From Janthinobacterium silvisoli (GTDB taxonomy: Bacteria > Pseudomonadota > Gammaproteobacteria > Burkholderiales > Burkholderiaceae_D), in NCBI RefSeq assembly GCF_014200725.1, contig NZ_JACHCL010000001.1, positions 806,001 through 870,000 of the forward strand: a DNA stretch of 64,000 nucleotides, given 5' to 3'. The notes beneath the pieces were generated by a model that was not told the origin of the DNA, ran no database searches, and saw nothing but the letters and a program-made list of their open reading frames with translations. Both the position numbers and the translations under genes were made by a program. Positions 1 to 7,548 of the stretch are shown piece by piece (position 1 is the first letter of the stretch; every line of letters starts with the position of its first letter).

Positions 1-39
1 TTTAGTTTCCGTAAAGAACGGCCATCTTAAAACGGGAAA

Positions 40-61
40 GCCAGCCGCTCAAGGGGCTGGC
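40..61 (-). terminator. Hairpin downstream of the helicase gene
   Basis: A perfect 7-bp inverted repeat (GCCAGCC / GGCTGGC) with an 8-base loop lies 14 bases past the helicase stop codon. On the minus strand it is followed by a short, interrupted T-rich run, so it is a plausible but not strong intrinsic terminator. Confidence 0.45.
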
Positions 62-75
62 GCACATAAGCGGCT

Positions 76-1335
76 TTATTTATTGCCAACCTGATCCAGT
101 TTGGCCGCCGCTTCGCGCAATTTATCCTTTTTGCTCTTGCGCGCGCCCTTGATGCCGCCATTCACCGTATCGGTCACGGCGCTGACGGGGCTTGGTTTTT
201 CCGTCGGCTCGAAGCCGGCCACCACTTCGCGCACGATGCGCAAGTCATTGCGGTTTTCGATCAGGCGGAAATGCGCTTCCGTATCGGCCGTGATAAAGCT
301 GACGGCCGTGCCGCTCTCGCCTGCACGGCCCGTGCGGCCGATACGGTGCGTGTAGTCGACGGCCGAACGGGGCAAGTCGTAGTTGACGACGGCTGGCAAG
401 CCGGCGATGTCGATGCCGCGCGCGGCCACGTCGGTGGCGACCAGCACTTGCAGGCGACCGGCCTTGAAATCGGCCAGCAGCTGGCTGCGCGTGCCCTGGC
501 TGAATTCTCCGTGGAAGGCGCCCACATGCAGGCCGGCGCGCTGCAGCTTGTCGGCCACGTGTTCGGCCGCGTATTTGGTGGCGACGAACACCAGCACCCG
601 CTCCCATTGCTGCTGCAAGATCAGGTAGCGCAGCAGCTGCGTGCGGCGCGGCACGTCGACCGTGATGGCGCGCTGCACGATATCGGGTTTATCCTGCGGT
701 TCGGACGCCACTTCGATGCGGGTCGGGTTTGCCAGCAAAGTGTCGGCCAGCGCCTGCACGCTGTCGGGGAAGGTGGCGGAGAAAAACAGGTTTTGCCGTT
801 TCGATGGCAGCAGCGCCAGCACGGCGTTGATTTCTTCGGTAAAACCCATATCCAGCAAGCGGTCCGCCTCGTCGAGCACGAACAGCGATACGCCGCCCAG
901 CTTGACGGCGTTATGCTTGACCAGGTCCAGCAGCCGGCCTGGCGTGGCGACCACGATATCGGCACCGCCGCGCAAGTCCATCATTTGCGGATTGATCGAG
1001 ACGCCACCGAACAGCACGGAAATCTTCAGCTTCACGGGCAGCGGCTTGGCCAGCGCATGCACGGTTTGCCCCACTTGCGCCGCCAGTTCGCGCGTGGGCA
1101 CCAGGATCAGCGCGCGCACCTGGCGCGGGCCGGCAGCGGGCGCCATCAGGGCTTGCAGCAGCGGCAGCGCATAAGCGGCCGTCTTGCCGGAACCCGTTTG
1201 CGCGGCGCCCAGCACATCGCTGCCGCGCAGGATGGCAGGAATGGCGGCCGCCTGAATGGCCGTCGGCGCGGCATAGCCGGCTTTCTCGACAGCGCGGACC
1301 AGGGCGGGAATCAGACCCAGTGAGGAAAATGGCAT
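76..1335 (-). CDS. rhlE: DEAD-box ATP-dependent RNA helicase, RhlE type
   Basis: A cytoplasmic RNA helicase that unwinds or remodels RNA duplexes using ATP, in ribosome assembly or mRNA turnover. All family motifs are visible: Q motif around residues 3-28, motif I AQTGSGKT (45-52), PTRELA (80-85), TPGR (131-134), DEAD (155-158), SAT (186-188), and in the second RecA domain ARGIDI and HRIGRTGRAG. At 419 residues it is a core helicase with only a short lysine-rich tail (KGARKSKKDK), as in RhlE-like proteins; DbpA or SrmB would carry a larger C-terminal domain. It is transcribed alone. The family is certain; the exact paralogue name is less so, because betaproteobacteria carry several RhlE-like genes. 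Confidence 0.9.
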   Translation of the reverse strand: MPFSSLGLIPALVRAVEKAGYAAPTAIQAAAIPAILRGSDVLGAAQTGSGKTAAYALPLLQALMAPAAGPRQVRALILVPTRELAAQVGQTVHALAKPLPVKLKISVLFGGVSINPQMMDLRGGADIVVATPGRLLDLVKHNAVKLGGVSLFVLDEADRLLDMGFTEEINAVLALLPSKRQNLFFSATFPDSVQALADTLLANPTRIEVASEPQDKPDIVQRAITVDVPRRTQLLRYLILQQQWERVLVFVATKYAAEHVADKLQRAGLHVGAFHGEFSQGTRSQLLADFKAGRLQVLVATDVAARGIDIAGLPAVVNYDLPRSAVDYTHRIGRTGRAGESGTAVSFITADTEAHFRLIENRNDLRIVREVVAGFEPTEKPSPVSAVTDTVNGGIKGARKSKKDKLREAAAKLDQVGNK

Positions 1336-1407
1336 AGCGGGCCTTCGTGTATTCTTGGAAAGGCGCCAGTATAAAGCAATGCCAGTCCAGGCCCAAGCAA
1401 GCGCCCA

Positions 1408-2487
1408 CTATGGCCGTTTGCGTCCCTGCGCCTGCCTGGGCATTTGCAGGCTCGGGTAGCCCTCTTCATCGTAGCCGGGCATGCCACGTCGGATCGCATG
1501 TGAAAAATCGCGGTCTTCATTGGCCGCCCGCGCGCGCGCCGTGATATGGCCACCATCGCGCAATTGCTGGAAGGTCCAACCCGGCACCAGTCCCCGCACA
1601 TCGAACAGGTAGCGGTCCAGGTAGCCGGAAGCCAGCAAGCGGTAATCGACGGGCAGACCAGGCACGATACGGCGCACCATCTCAAACACGATGGTGGTGC
1701 AGTTGGCCGTCAGGGTGTTGTAGAACTGCGGCTGGTTTTTCAGCGACTGCGCCTCGTCCAGGTAGGCCAGGAACAGAGAACGCATGGCGGCGCGCGGCAT
1801 CATCACGCGGTACAGATGCATGTCTTCGCCGCGCACATTGGTGCGAACGCGCAGGATGTCGCGCTCGTCGGCGGCGATCAGGCTCATTTCAAAATGCTTG
1901 AAGAAGCCGCCGATGGCAGAAAAACTCTCGCCCTTTTCCTTGCGGATTTCGATGGAAAATGTCAGGAAGCGGCCATCGGCAAAACCGAACGACACCAGCG
2001 TATGGGCGATGAATGGCCCGGTCCAGTACGACAGCGCCGTGTCCACCGTACGCAAGTCATCGAGATTGTAGCTGCGCTGTTCCCACTTGACCGTGTAGTC
2101 GTCATCGCTGCGCCAGTCGAAATTGCGCACATTGTCCAGGGTGACGATATTGCCCCTGATCGTGCCCGTCACATTGTGCGCCACGTCGTCGGCCCAGGCA
2201 CGCTCCTGCTTGGGCGTGATAAAACTCCACCACACCAGCATCAGCACGAAACCGCCCGCATACGGCAACAGCACGGACGCTCCACGGTGCTGCCACCACA
2301 GCACCACGCTGGCCACGCCCAAGCCGGCCCACAGCAGCGCACCGATGGTTTGCGCGGCAGCACCACCGCCGAGGTGGTACCACAGCGCCAGCGCGCCCCA
2401 CAGCGCGGTCAATAAAATAATGAAGGAAGCGGCAGCCTTGCCGATGGTGCGCAGCACGGCGCTTGCGCGGTTTGATAGGAAAGTCAT
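1408..2487 (-). CDS. DUF4105 (Lnb N-terminal-like) membrane protein
   Basis: A 359-residue inner-membrane protein. Two to three hydrophobic segments occupy roughly residues 15-95, followed by a large domain presumably facing the periplasm. The segment YNTLTANCTT, with an invariant-looking Asn-Cys pair, and the surrounding pattern match the DUF4105 family, now linked to the N-terminal domain of the lysophospholipid transacylase Lnb. In that family the cysteine is thought to be catalytic. No acyltransferase function is shown for this protein; the family call is from pattern recognition. The gene lies 72 bases upstream of the helicase on the same strand and may share transcription with it. The C-terminus is basic (RQAQGRKRP). 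Confidence 0.75.
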   Translation of the reverse strand: MTFLSNRASAVLRTIGKAAASFIILLTALWGALALWYHLGGGAAAQTIGALLWAGLGVASVVLWWQHRGASVLLPYAGGFVLMLVWWSFITPKQERAWADDVAHNVTGTIRGNIVTLDNVRNFDWRSDDDYTVKWEQRSYNLDDLRTVDTALSYWTGPFIAHTLVSFGFADGRFLTFSIEIRKEKGESFSAIGGFFKHFEMSLIAADERDILRVRTNVRGEDMHLYRVMMPRAAMRSLFLAYLDEAQSLKNQPQFYNTLTANCTTIVFEMVRRIVPGLPVDYRLLASGYLDRYLFDVRGLVPGWTFQQLRDGGHITARARAANEDRDFSHAIRRGMPGYDEEGYPSLQMPRQAQGRKRP

Positions 2488-2587
2488 GCCGCGATTATAA
2501 GACGAAGTTCAGAAAAGCAAGTTTTAATGGTGTCGCAGAGTGCAGGCATAGAACCGGGACACAGCATGCCCCGGCACCGTCGCAGGC

Positions 2588-3160
2588 TTATTTCAATTTG
2601 GCTGCCAGTTCCGCCACCCGCTTGCCCAGCAGGCGGGCCATTTCCAGGTCGCCGCTGCGTGGCGCTTCATCTGGCGATGCATCCGAGGGCGAAATCGCCA
2701 GCGCGCCGCCAAAACCGGCGCTCCAGTTGACGTCGGCCGGGCCATGCTCTTTCTTGTTCGATGGCAAGATGCCCGTGCCCACCCATATCTGGCTATGCTG
2801 CATGGCCAGGGTCCAGAAATACTGGATGGTCGAGAATTTATCGCCATTGAGCGAGGCCGAATTCGTGAAGCCTGCAGCAAGCTTGTTTTTCCAGTCCTGG
2901 CCGAACCAGGCGCTGGACGACTTGTCGGCGAATTTCTTGAACTGCCATGCCGGGCCGCCCATATAGGTCGGGCTGCCATAGATGACGGCGTCGGCCTTGC
3001 CGATCACGGCCAGGGCTTCCTCGTGCAAGTCGCCGTTCTGGTCGATACGGTACAGATGCACCTGGGCGCCGGCCACGCTGGCGGCGCCGGCCTGCACGGC
3101 CTCGGCTTGTTTGACGGTGTGGCCGTAGCCGCTGAAATACACGATCGCAATGCTGGTCAT
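2588..3160 (-). CDS. Flavodoxin-fold NAD(P)H:quinone oxidoreductase-like protein
   Basis: A 190-residue flavodoxin-fold protein of the WrbA/flavodoxin family, expected to bind FMN and reduce quinones by two electrons. The N-terminal strand and phosphate loop read IAIVYFSGYGHT, close to the family pattern, and the second FMN loop GSPTYMGGPAWQFK is typical. The length fits the 190-200 residues of WrbA-like proteins. It follows the SnoaL-like gene on the same strand by 10 bases, so the two are probably one operon. Both are divergent from a LysR-type gene that is a likely regulator. The specific substrate cannot be read from sequence. Confidence 0.8.
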   Translation of the reverse strand: MTSIAIVYFSGYGHTVKQAEAVQAGAASVAGAQVHLYRIDQNGDLHEEALAVIGKADAVIYGSPTYMGGPAWQFKKFADKSSSAWFGQDWKNKLAAGFTNSASLNGDKFSTIQYFWTLAMQHSQIWVGTGILPSNKKEHGPADVNWSAGFGGALAISPSDASPDEAPRSGDLEMARLLGKRVAELAAKLK

Positions 3161-3170
3161 GGTTTTTTCC

Positions 3171-3617
3171 TTAAATGATGGATGGAACAGGTGGCCACGC
3201 GCCGATCTGGTTCAGCATGCCAAACCAGTCTTCCAGGTGCCAGGTATGTGTAATGCGGTCCGCATCCAGATAATGAAACTCGTGGATAGCAATAGCAATA
3301 GGTTTGTTACTTGCGGGAATGCCAAAAAACTCGCCGCGATGGGTGCCGGTGATCTGCGCCCGCACGGCGGCGCGGCCGTCACGGCCGAACATATCGAGAA
3401 TCGTGATGTGCACATCCGGGAAGGCGGCGCCGAACATTTCGACCACAGGCTTCATGCCGGCCAAGCCAGGCTGCTGGCCGGGACCGAGCGGCGTGTCTTG
3501 CCATGCCGGCACCAGCGCCTGGTCCAGCAAGTCGGGATTGCGCTCGTTGAAGGCGCGGTACAGGGTTTCGATGGCGCGTTGCTGGGCCTGTGTCAGGCCG
3601 TTTTGCTGCATGCTCAT
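3171..3617 (-). CDS. SnoaL-like polyketide cyclase family protein (ester cyclase)
   Basis: A 148-residue protein of the SnoaL/NTF2-like alpha+beta barrel fold. Family traits are the helix LYRAFNERNPDLLDQAL, the central strand region ending in PDVHITILDMFGRDGRAAVRAQITGTHRG, and the late strand IAIAIHEFHYLDADRITHTWHLEDW. This arrangement is standard in 'ester cyclase' annotations. Substrates are diverse and unknown here; most such stand-alone proteins have no proven reaction. It is the first gene of a two-gene unit with the flavodoxin-like protein, and the divergent LysR gene begins 95 bases away. Confidence 0.75.
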   Translation of the reverse strand: MSMQQNGLTQAQQRAIETLYRAFNERNPDLLDQALVPAWQDTPLGPGQQPGLAGMKPVVEMFGAAFPDVHITILDMFGRDGRAAVRAQITGTHRGEFFGIPASNKPIAIAIHEFHYLDADRITHTWHLEDWFGMLNQIGAWPPVPSII

Positions 3618-3712
3618 GATGGGCTTTCTGTCTCAGTGAATGACGCAGTCACTGTAGCAAGCCGCGACAACGTAAGTCCAATCGATATTTGATATGCGGT
3701 ATTATCCATGGC

Positions 3713-4645
3713 ATGGATTTACATGGAATCGACCTCAACCTTCTCGTCGCCTTCGACGCCCTGATCTGCGAGCGCAATGTGACGCGCGCCGGCGTGCGCA
3801 TCGGCCGCACCCAGCCCGCGATGAGCGCGGCGCTGGCCCGCCTGCGCCTGCTGCTGAAAGATGAACTGTTCGTGCGCAGCGCCGGCGGCTTGCAGGCCAC
3901 ACCGCGCGCGCTGGAACTGGCCGTGCCGCTGGGCGAGGCGCTGGCCAGCATCCAGCGCACGCTGGACTTCACGCAAGACTTTATCCCGGCCAGCGCGACG
4001 ATACGCTACACCCTGGCCGTCTCTGACCATCCCGCCTTCGTGCTGCTGCCTGCGCTGCTGAAACGGCTGGCGCAGCAGGCGCCGGGCATGACGCTGCGCA
4101 TCAAGGCTTGCACGGCGCGCGAAGAGGCGCTGTCGCTGCTCGACGCGGGAGAAGCCGATGCGGCAATTGGCGTACCTGGCGGCAATACGCCACGCATTCC
4201 TACCATGCCGCTGTTCGAAGAGCGCTTCGTCTGCGTGGCGCGCAAGGGCCATCCGCTAGCCAGCCAGGACATGACACTGGAACGTTTTTTGAGCTATCAG
4301 CACCTGCTGGTATCGCCGGAAGGCGATGGCGTCGGCCACGTCGACCTGTGGCTGGCGCAACGGCAGCGCCAGCGCCGGATCGCCATCACGCTGCCGCATA
4401 TGTACGCAGCCCCAGCCATTATCGCCGGCAGTGACTTGCTGGCCACCATGATGGCCGGCGTGGTGGCGGCCAGCGGACTGGGTAGTGCGCTGGCGGTGCT
4501 GCCGCTGCCCGGCATCGAACTGCCGCCCGTGCCCTTCGTGCTGCACTGGCACCGCCGCAACGATGCGCATCCGGCACAGCGCTGGCTGCGCGAACAGATC
4601 GTGCTGTTATGCCGCGAGTTGTACGGCGTCAACGACGCCCCTTGA
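3713..4645 (+). CDS. LysR-family transcriptional regulator
   Basis: A 310-residue LysR-type regulator. The N-terminal winged helix-turn-helix is clear (LNLLVAFDALICERNVTRAG, then RTQPAMSAALARLR), followed by the two-lobed effector-binding domain with the usual FVCVARKGHPLA segment. I chose the ATG at 3713 because it gives the canonical MDLHGIDLNLL opening; a TTG at 3689 would add eight unconserved residues. The gene is divergent from the SnoaL/flavodoxin pair and is likely to control it, the common arrangement for this family. The inducer is unknown. Members with this N-terminus resemble the NodD/PcpR-like branch, but I would not assign a subfamily. Confidence 0.9.
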   Translation: MDLHGIDLNLLVAFDALICERNVTRAGVRIGRTQPAMSAALARLRLLLKDELFVRSAGGLQATPRALELAVPLGEALASIQRTLDFTQDFIPASATIRYTLAVSDHPAFVLLPALLKRLAQQAPGMTLRIKACTAREEALSLLDAGEADAAIGVPGGNTPRIPTMPLFEERFVCVARKGHPLASQDMTLERFLSYQHLLVSPEGDGVGHVDLWLAQRQRQRRIAITLPHMYAAPAIIAGSDLLATMMAGVVAASGLGSALAVLPLPGIELPPVPFVLHWHRRNDAHPAQRWLREQIVLLCRELYGVNDAP

Positions 4646-4750
4646 ATTCCCATTCTTGAGATGGCGTTCCTGTCTCAAAAGACAGATTGCCATCTAATTA
4701 ATTTCATGAGAGCATCTTTATTTACCGGCATGCTGATTGTGACAAAACAG

Positions 4751-4918
4751 ATGACTAAAAAAATCCCGCAATTTATCTGGATCGGCCTGGCCACGGCCGC
4801 CGGCACCCTGCTATACACACGCTACCTGGGAGCGGAGCAGCAGTTCGACTGGGGATGCGCCATCGTTGTCGGCCTGGTTTGTGCCTTGGGAAATTTTATC
4901 TGGCCGACTAAAAAATAA
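4751..4918 (+). CDS. Small predicted membrane protein
   Basis: A 55-residue hydrophobic protein with two probable transmembrane segments (about residues 8-23 and 34-51) and a lysine-rich end (WPTKK). The frame is open from 4661, and in-frame ATGs also occur at 4706 and 4730, so the start is uncertain; no strong ribosome-binding site marks any of them. I do not recognise the family. It ends 9 bases before a GNAT gene and may be co-transcribed with it. It is a plausible real gene, but short enough to be doubtful. Confidence 0.45.
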   Translation: MTKKIPQFIWIGLATAAGTLLYTRYLGAEQQFDWGCAIVVGLVCALGNFIWPTKK

Positions 4919-4927
4919 CGCTGCCAC

Positions 4928-5527
4928 ATGCACGAGTTGCCCCTTCCCGTAGCAGCCTCCCTCATCACTGAACGGCTGATACTCAAGTCCCCCACTGTCG
5001 ACGATGCAGCCACCATACTGGATTTTCGGATAGCAACGCGCGAGCATCTGCAAGTGTGGGAACCTGCCCGCAGCGATGCGTTTTATACCCTGGCAGCAGT
5101 GGAAAGCCAGCTGCGCGACATGCTACAACAGATCAGGCATCAATCGGCTGTTCACTGGTTGCTGCATGCGCGGCAACAGCAAGAACAGCAAGGCGGCGCA
5201 AAAATCATCGGCGCGTGCAACTTCACGAATATCGTGCGTGGGGCCTTCCAGGCTTGCCACCTGGGATTTTCCCTGGCGCGCGAGTATCAAGGACAGGGCC
5301 TCATGCATGAAGCCTTGCAAGCGGCGATTGTCGATATCTTCAATCATCATGGACTGCACCGCATCATGGCCAACTACCAGCCGCACAACCAGCGCAGCGG
5401 GCAATTGCTGAGCCGGCTGGGATTTGAACGGGAAGGCCTGGCCCGGGCCTATCTGCACATCAATGGCGCTTGGGCCGATCACGTTTTGACGTCCCTGATC
5501 AATCCCCAGCAAGCCGGCGAACAATAA
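4928..5527 (+). CDS. GNAT-family N-acetyltransferase, RimJ/RimL type
   Basis: A 199-residue GNAT acetyltransferase using acetyl-CoA. The RimJ/RimL-like pattern is complete: the N-terminal TERLILKSPTVDDAATIL, the central strand IIGACNFTNI, the acetyl-CoA loop region LAREYQGQGLMHEAL (variant of the Q/RxxGxG/A motif), and the closing HRIMANYQPHNQRSGQLLSRLGFEREG, which is the hallmark of this branch. Proteins of this kind acetylate N-terminal amines of ribosomal proteins or small molecules; the substrate here is unknown. It follows the small membrane protein by 9 bases. Confidence 0.88.
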   Translation: MHELPLPVAASLITERLILKSPTVDDAATILDFRIATREHLQVWEPARSDAFYTLAAVESQLRDMLQQIRHQSAVHWLLHARQQQEQQGGAKIIGACNFTNIVRGAFQACHLGFSLAREYQGQGLMHEALQAAIVDIFNHHGLHRIMANYQPHNQRSGQLLSRLGFEREGLARAYLHINGAWADHVLTSLINPQQAGEQ

Positions 5528-5671
5528 TAAGGCCCGACAAAACCGTGGCCAGAGGAAGAGAGTTGTGGCTGGGAAGCGCAACTGCGGCAAGCGGCAGGCG
5601 CTGGCCTGGACTGGCCTGCATGAAAAAATACTAGAATGGTCTTGTGATCAACTGCCTGAGGCCAGACTGCC

Positions 5672-6031
5672 ATGCACCTGTGCAACGCCATCCCCATCCT
5701 GCGCATCTTTTCCGTCGACAAGGCGCAGGAGTTTTATGTCGATTTCCTGGGCTTCAGCAAGGCGTGGGAGCACCGCTTTGACCCGACCGCCCCTGTCTAT
5801 ATGCAGGTGCAGCGGGGCGAACTGGTCCTGCATTTGTCCGAACACCATGGCGACGCCACGCCGGGCGCCGCCCTCTTGATACCCGTCGATGACATTGCTG
5901 CGCTGCATGCCGAACTGACGGCCAGGAATTACCCATATGCGCGGCCCGGCATCCGCGACGAGGAATGGGGCCGCATCCTGGAAGTGGGAGATCCGTTCGG
6001 CAACAAGCTGCGCTTCTGGCAGAGAAATTAG
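5672..6031 (+). CDS. VOC-superfamily protein (glyoxalase/bleomycin resistance-like)
   Basis: A 119-residue protein with the two beta-alpha-beta-beta-beta units of the vicinal oxygen chelate fold. Recognisable pieces are PILRIFSVDKAQEFYVDFLGF at the start, RGELVLHLSEH in the middle and the family closing DPFGNKLRFWQ. Homologues are annotated as bleomycin-resistance-like or glyoxalase superfamily proteins; some bind drugs, others are metal-dependent enzymes, and function cannot be deduced here. The stop codon overlaps the end of the convergent TetR gene by four bases, so the two share a transcriptional end point. Confidence 0.85.
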   Translation: MHLCNAIPILRIFSVDKAQEFYVDFLGFSKAWEHRFDPTAPVYMQVQRGELVLHLSEHHGDATPGAALLIPVDDIAALHAELTARNYPYARPGIRDEEWGRILEVGDPFGNKLRFWQRN

Positions 6032-6651
6032 TCCAGGCTTAATCGGCTGCTCAGGTAGCCGGATAGCACCAACTTGAATTCCGCCACCAGTTGCGCCCGT
6101 TCGGCAACGTCGGCCTGCGACAGCAGCGGGTTCAGGCTCTTCACCACTTGCAAGGCCACATTAGCCAAACGCAAGGCTTGCTCATCGCTGAGCGCTGGCT
6201 GCTTTTGCTGAAAGGCACGGCCGAACCGTTCACGCAGGCGGTGGCGCGCATCGGCGTCGCGCCGGTAGTTCAGCGAAGCATTCAGGACGGCAAAATACGC
6301 GGGCCGTTCAGTCGCAAAACCCACCATCAGATCGATGATGCGTTCGGACAATTCCAGCACGCTCAACTGATCCGCTTCCGCGATCAAGCCATCCCACAGC
6401 CGCTCCATCTCATCGCCATACTGTGCCCGCAAGGCGCGCACGATGGCATCCTTGTTCGGAAAATACTGGTAGACGGCGCCGATCGACGAAGCCGAACGGG
6501 CGGCAATCTCCGTCATGGTGGCGGCGTCATAACCGGCTTCGCCAATCACCTCGGCAGCGGCTGCCAGCATGGTCTGCATGCGCAAGGCGCCACGCTGCTG
6601 TTGCGGCGTGCGGCGGGCGTTTTTTGAAGTGGCATTAGGATCTGAGGACAT
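6028..6651 (-). CDS. TetR-family transcriptional regulator
   Basis: A 207-residue TetR repressor. The DNA-binding domain is typical: AAAEVIGEAGYDAATMTEIAARS, then SIGAVYQYFPNKDAIVRAL, preceded by a basic arm (NARRTPQQQRGALR). The C-terminal ligand domain is not assignable. It is divergent from an isochorismatase-like hydrolase. The 55-base gap contains a perfect 10-8-10 palindrome that begins one base from this gene's ATG and carries a -10-like sequence on each strand. If the minus-strand one is used, this mRNA would have almost no leader. Autoregulation plus control of the hydrolase is the likely role. Confidence 0.88.
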   Translation of the reverse strand: MSSDPNATSKNARRTPQQQRGALRMQTMLAAAAEVIGEAGYDAATMTEIAARSASSIGAVYQYFPNKDAIVRALRAQYGDEMERLWDGLIAEADQLSVLELSERIIDLMVGFATERPAYFAVLNASLNYRRDADARHRLRERFGRAFQQKQPALSDEQALRLANVALQVVKSLNPLLSQADVAERAQLVAEFKLVLSGYLSSRLSLD

Positions 6652-6652
6652 C

Positions 6653-6680
6653 CTCAGATTATAGCGTATAATAATCTGAG
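6653..6680. promoter_or_regulatory. Palindromic operator with embedded -10 elements
   Basis: Perfect inverted repeat CTCAGATTAT / ATAATCTGAG with an 8-base centre, filling the gap between the divergent TetR and isochorismatase genes. On the plus strand TATAAT lies at 6667-6672; on the minus strand a TATAAT lies within the other arm. Binding of the adjacent TetR product here would block both promoters. The arms and their position are seen directly; the assignment to this TetR is inference. Confidence 0.72.
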
Positions 6681-6706
6681 CATACCCTCACATATAGGAG
6701 TTCAGC

Positions 6707-7297
6707 ATGAGTACGACAAATCCGATTTCGTTTGACCCAGCCAGCACCGCCCTGGTGCTGATCGACTTGCAGCACAGCAATGTGGCGCGCGAACTGGCGC
6801 CCCACTCCGCGCAGCAAGTCGTCAACCATAGCGTGCAACTGGCCGAAGCCATGCGCCAGCGCGGTGGCACGGTGGTGTATGTGCGCGTGCTGATCCAGGA
6901 GTTGCTGCACCTGCCGGCCGACGTGGCGTTGTCGCGTCCCGCATCGGCTCCGCCGTTACCTGAGAACGCCACCGAACTGGTGCCGCAAGCCGGCTACAAG
7001 GAAGGCGATATCGTGGTCGCCAAGCGTCAATGGGGCGCCTTCCAGGGCACTGACCTGGAACAGCAATTGCGCCGCCGCGGCATCACCACCCTGATCTTCA
7101 CGGGCATCGCCACCAACTTCGGCATCGAATCGACGGCGCGCGCCGCTACCGACCTCGGTTACGCCGTGATCTTTGCCGAAGATGCCATGAGCAGCTTGCG
7201 CACCGACCTGCACGAGTTTTCCATCAAGAACATCTTCCCCTTCATGGGCAAGGTGCGTTCGACCGCCGAACTGCTGGCATTCCTGGCGGCCGACTAG
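6707..7297 (+). CDS. Isochorismatase-family hydrolase lacking the catalytic cysteine
   Basis: A 196-residue cysteine-hydrolase-fold protein. The catalytic Asp (D20 in LVLIDLQ) and Lys (in VVAKRQWGAF) are present. The loop that normally carries the nucleophilic Cys reads GIATNFGIESTARAA, with glycine at that place. Family amidases (nicotinamidase, N-carbamoylsarcosine amidase) need the Cys, while isochorismatases such as EntB and PhzD act without it, so this protein should not be an amidase. A good ribosome-binding site (AGGAG) precedes the ATG. It is divergent from a TetR regulator, with the shared operator at 6653-6680. Confidence 0.85.
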   Translation: MSTTNPISFDPASTALVLIDLQHSNVARELAPHSAQQVVNHSVQLAEAMRQRGGTVVYVRVLIQELLHLPADVALSRPASAPPLPENATELVPQAGYKEGDIVVAKRQWGAFQGTDLEQQLRRRGITTLIFTGIATNFGIESTARAATDLGYAVIFAEDAMSSLRTDLHEFSIKNIFPFMGKVRSTAELLAFLAAD

Positions 7298-7340
7298 CAC
7301 TAACTCTACTGACCTGACAGCAAGCGCATCTCCCCATATA

Positions 7341-7487
7341 GGTGCGCAGCACGCTGGCCACGGCACCCTGCTGCGCTCGGAATGGGCCCTGGCCAGCTAC
7401 CTCGACAACGGCCGCCAGCAATTACCGGCCAAAGTACGTGGTTTTATCAACTTTCTGCGTCAACATTTGCAGCCGGAGTCATCCTGA
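7341..7487 (+). pseudogene. Remnant of a LysR regulator C-terminus
   Basis: A 48-codon open stretch ending in TGA reads GHGTLLRSEWALASYL, then directly LPAKVRGFINFLRQHL. The first part resembles the penultimate helix of a LysR effector domain and the second its last helix (normally preceded by a strand of 20-25 residues that is missing here). No DNA-binding domain or start codon exists upstream. I read it as a truncated, internally deleted LysR gene. The resemblance is by eye and could be tested with a profile search. Confidence 0.5.
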
Positions 7488-7508
7488 GGCCCATAAATCC
7501 GGTTACAC

Positions 7509-7542
7509 TATAATATTGCGTTGCGGCAATATTATGAGGGAG
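7509..7542 (+). promoter_or_regulatory. Promoter-proximal palindrome and RBS of motA
   Basis: TATAAT at 7509-7514 is followed by a perfect 8-6-8 inverted repeat (AATATTGC / GCAATATT, 7512-7533) and then GAGGGAG, a ribosome-binding site six bases before the TTG start of motA. The palindrome overlaps the -10, so it may be an operator or a 5' hairpin; no binding protein can be named. Confidence 0.45.
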
Positions 7543-7548
7543 TAAGTT

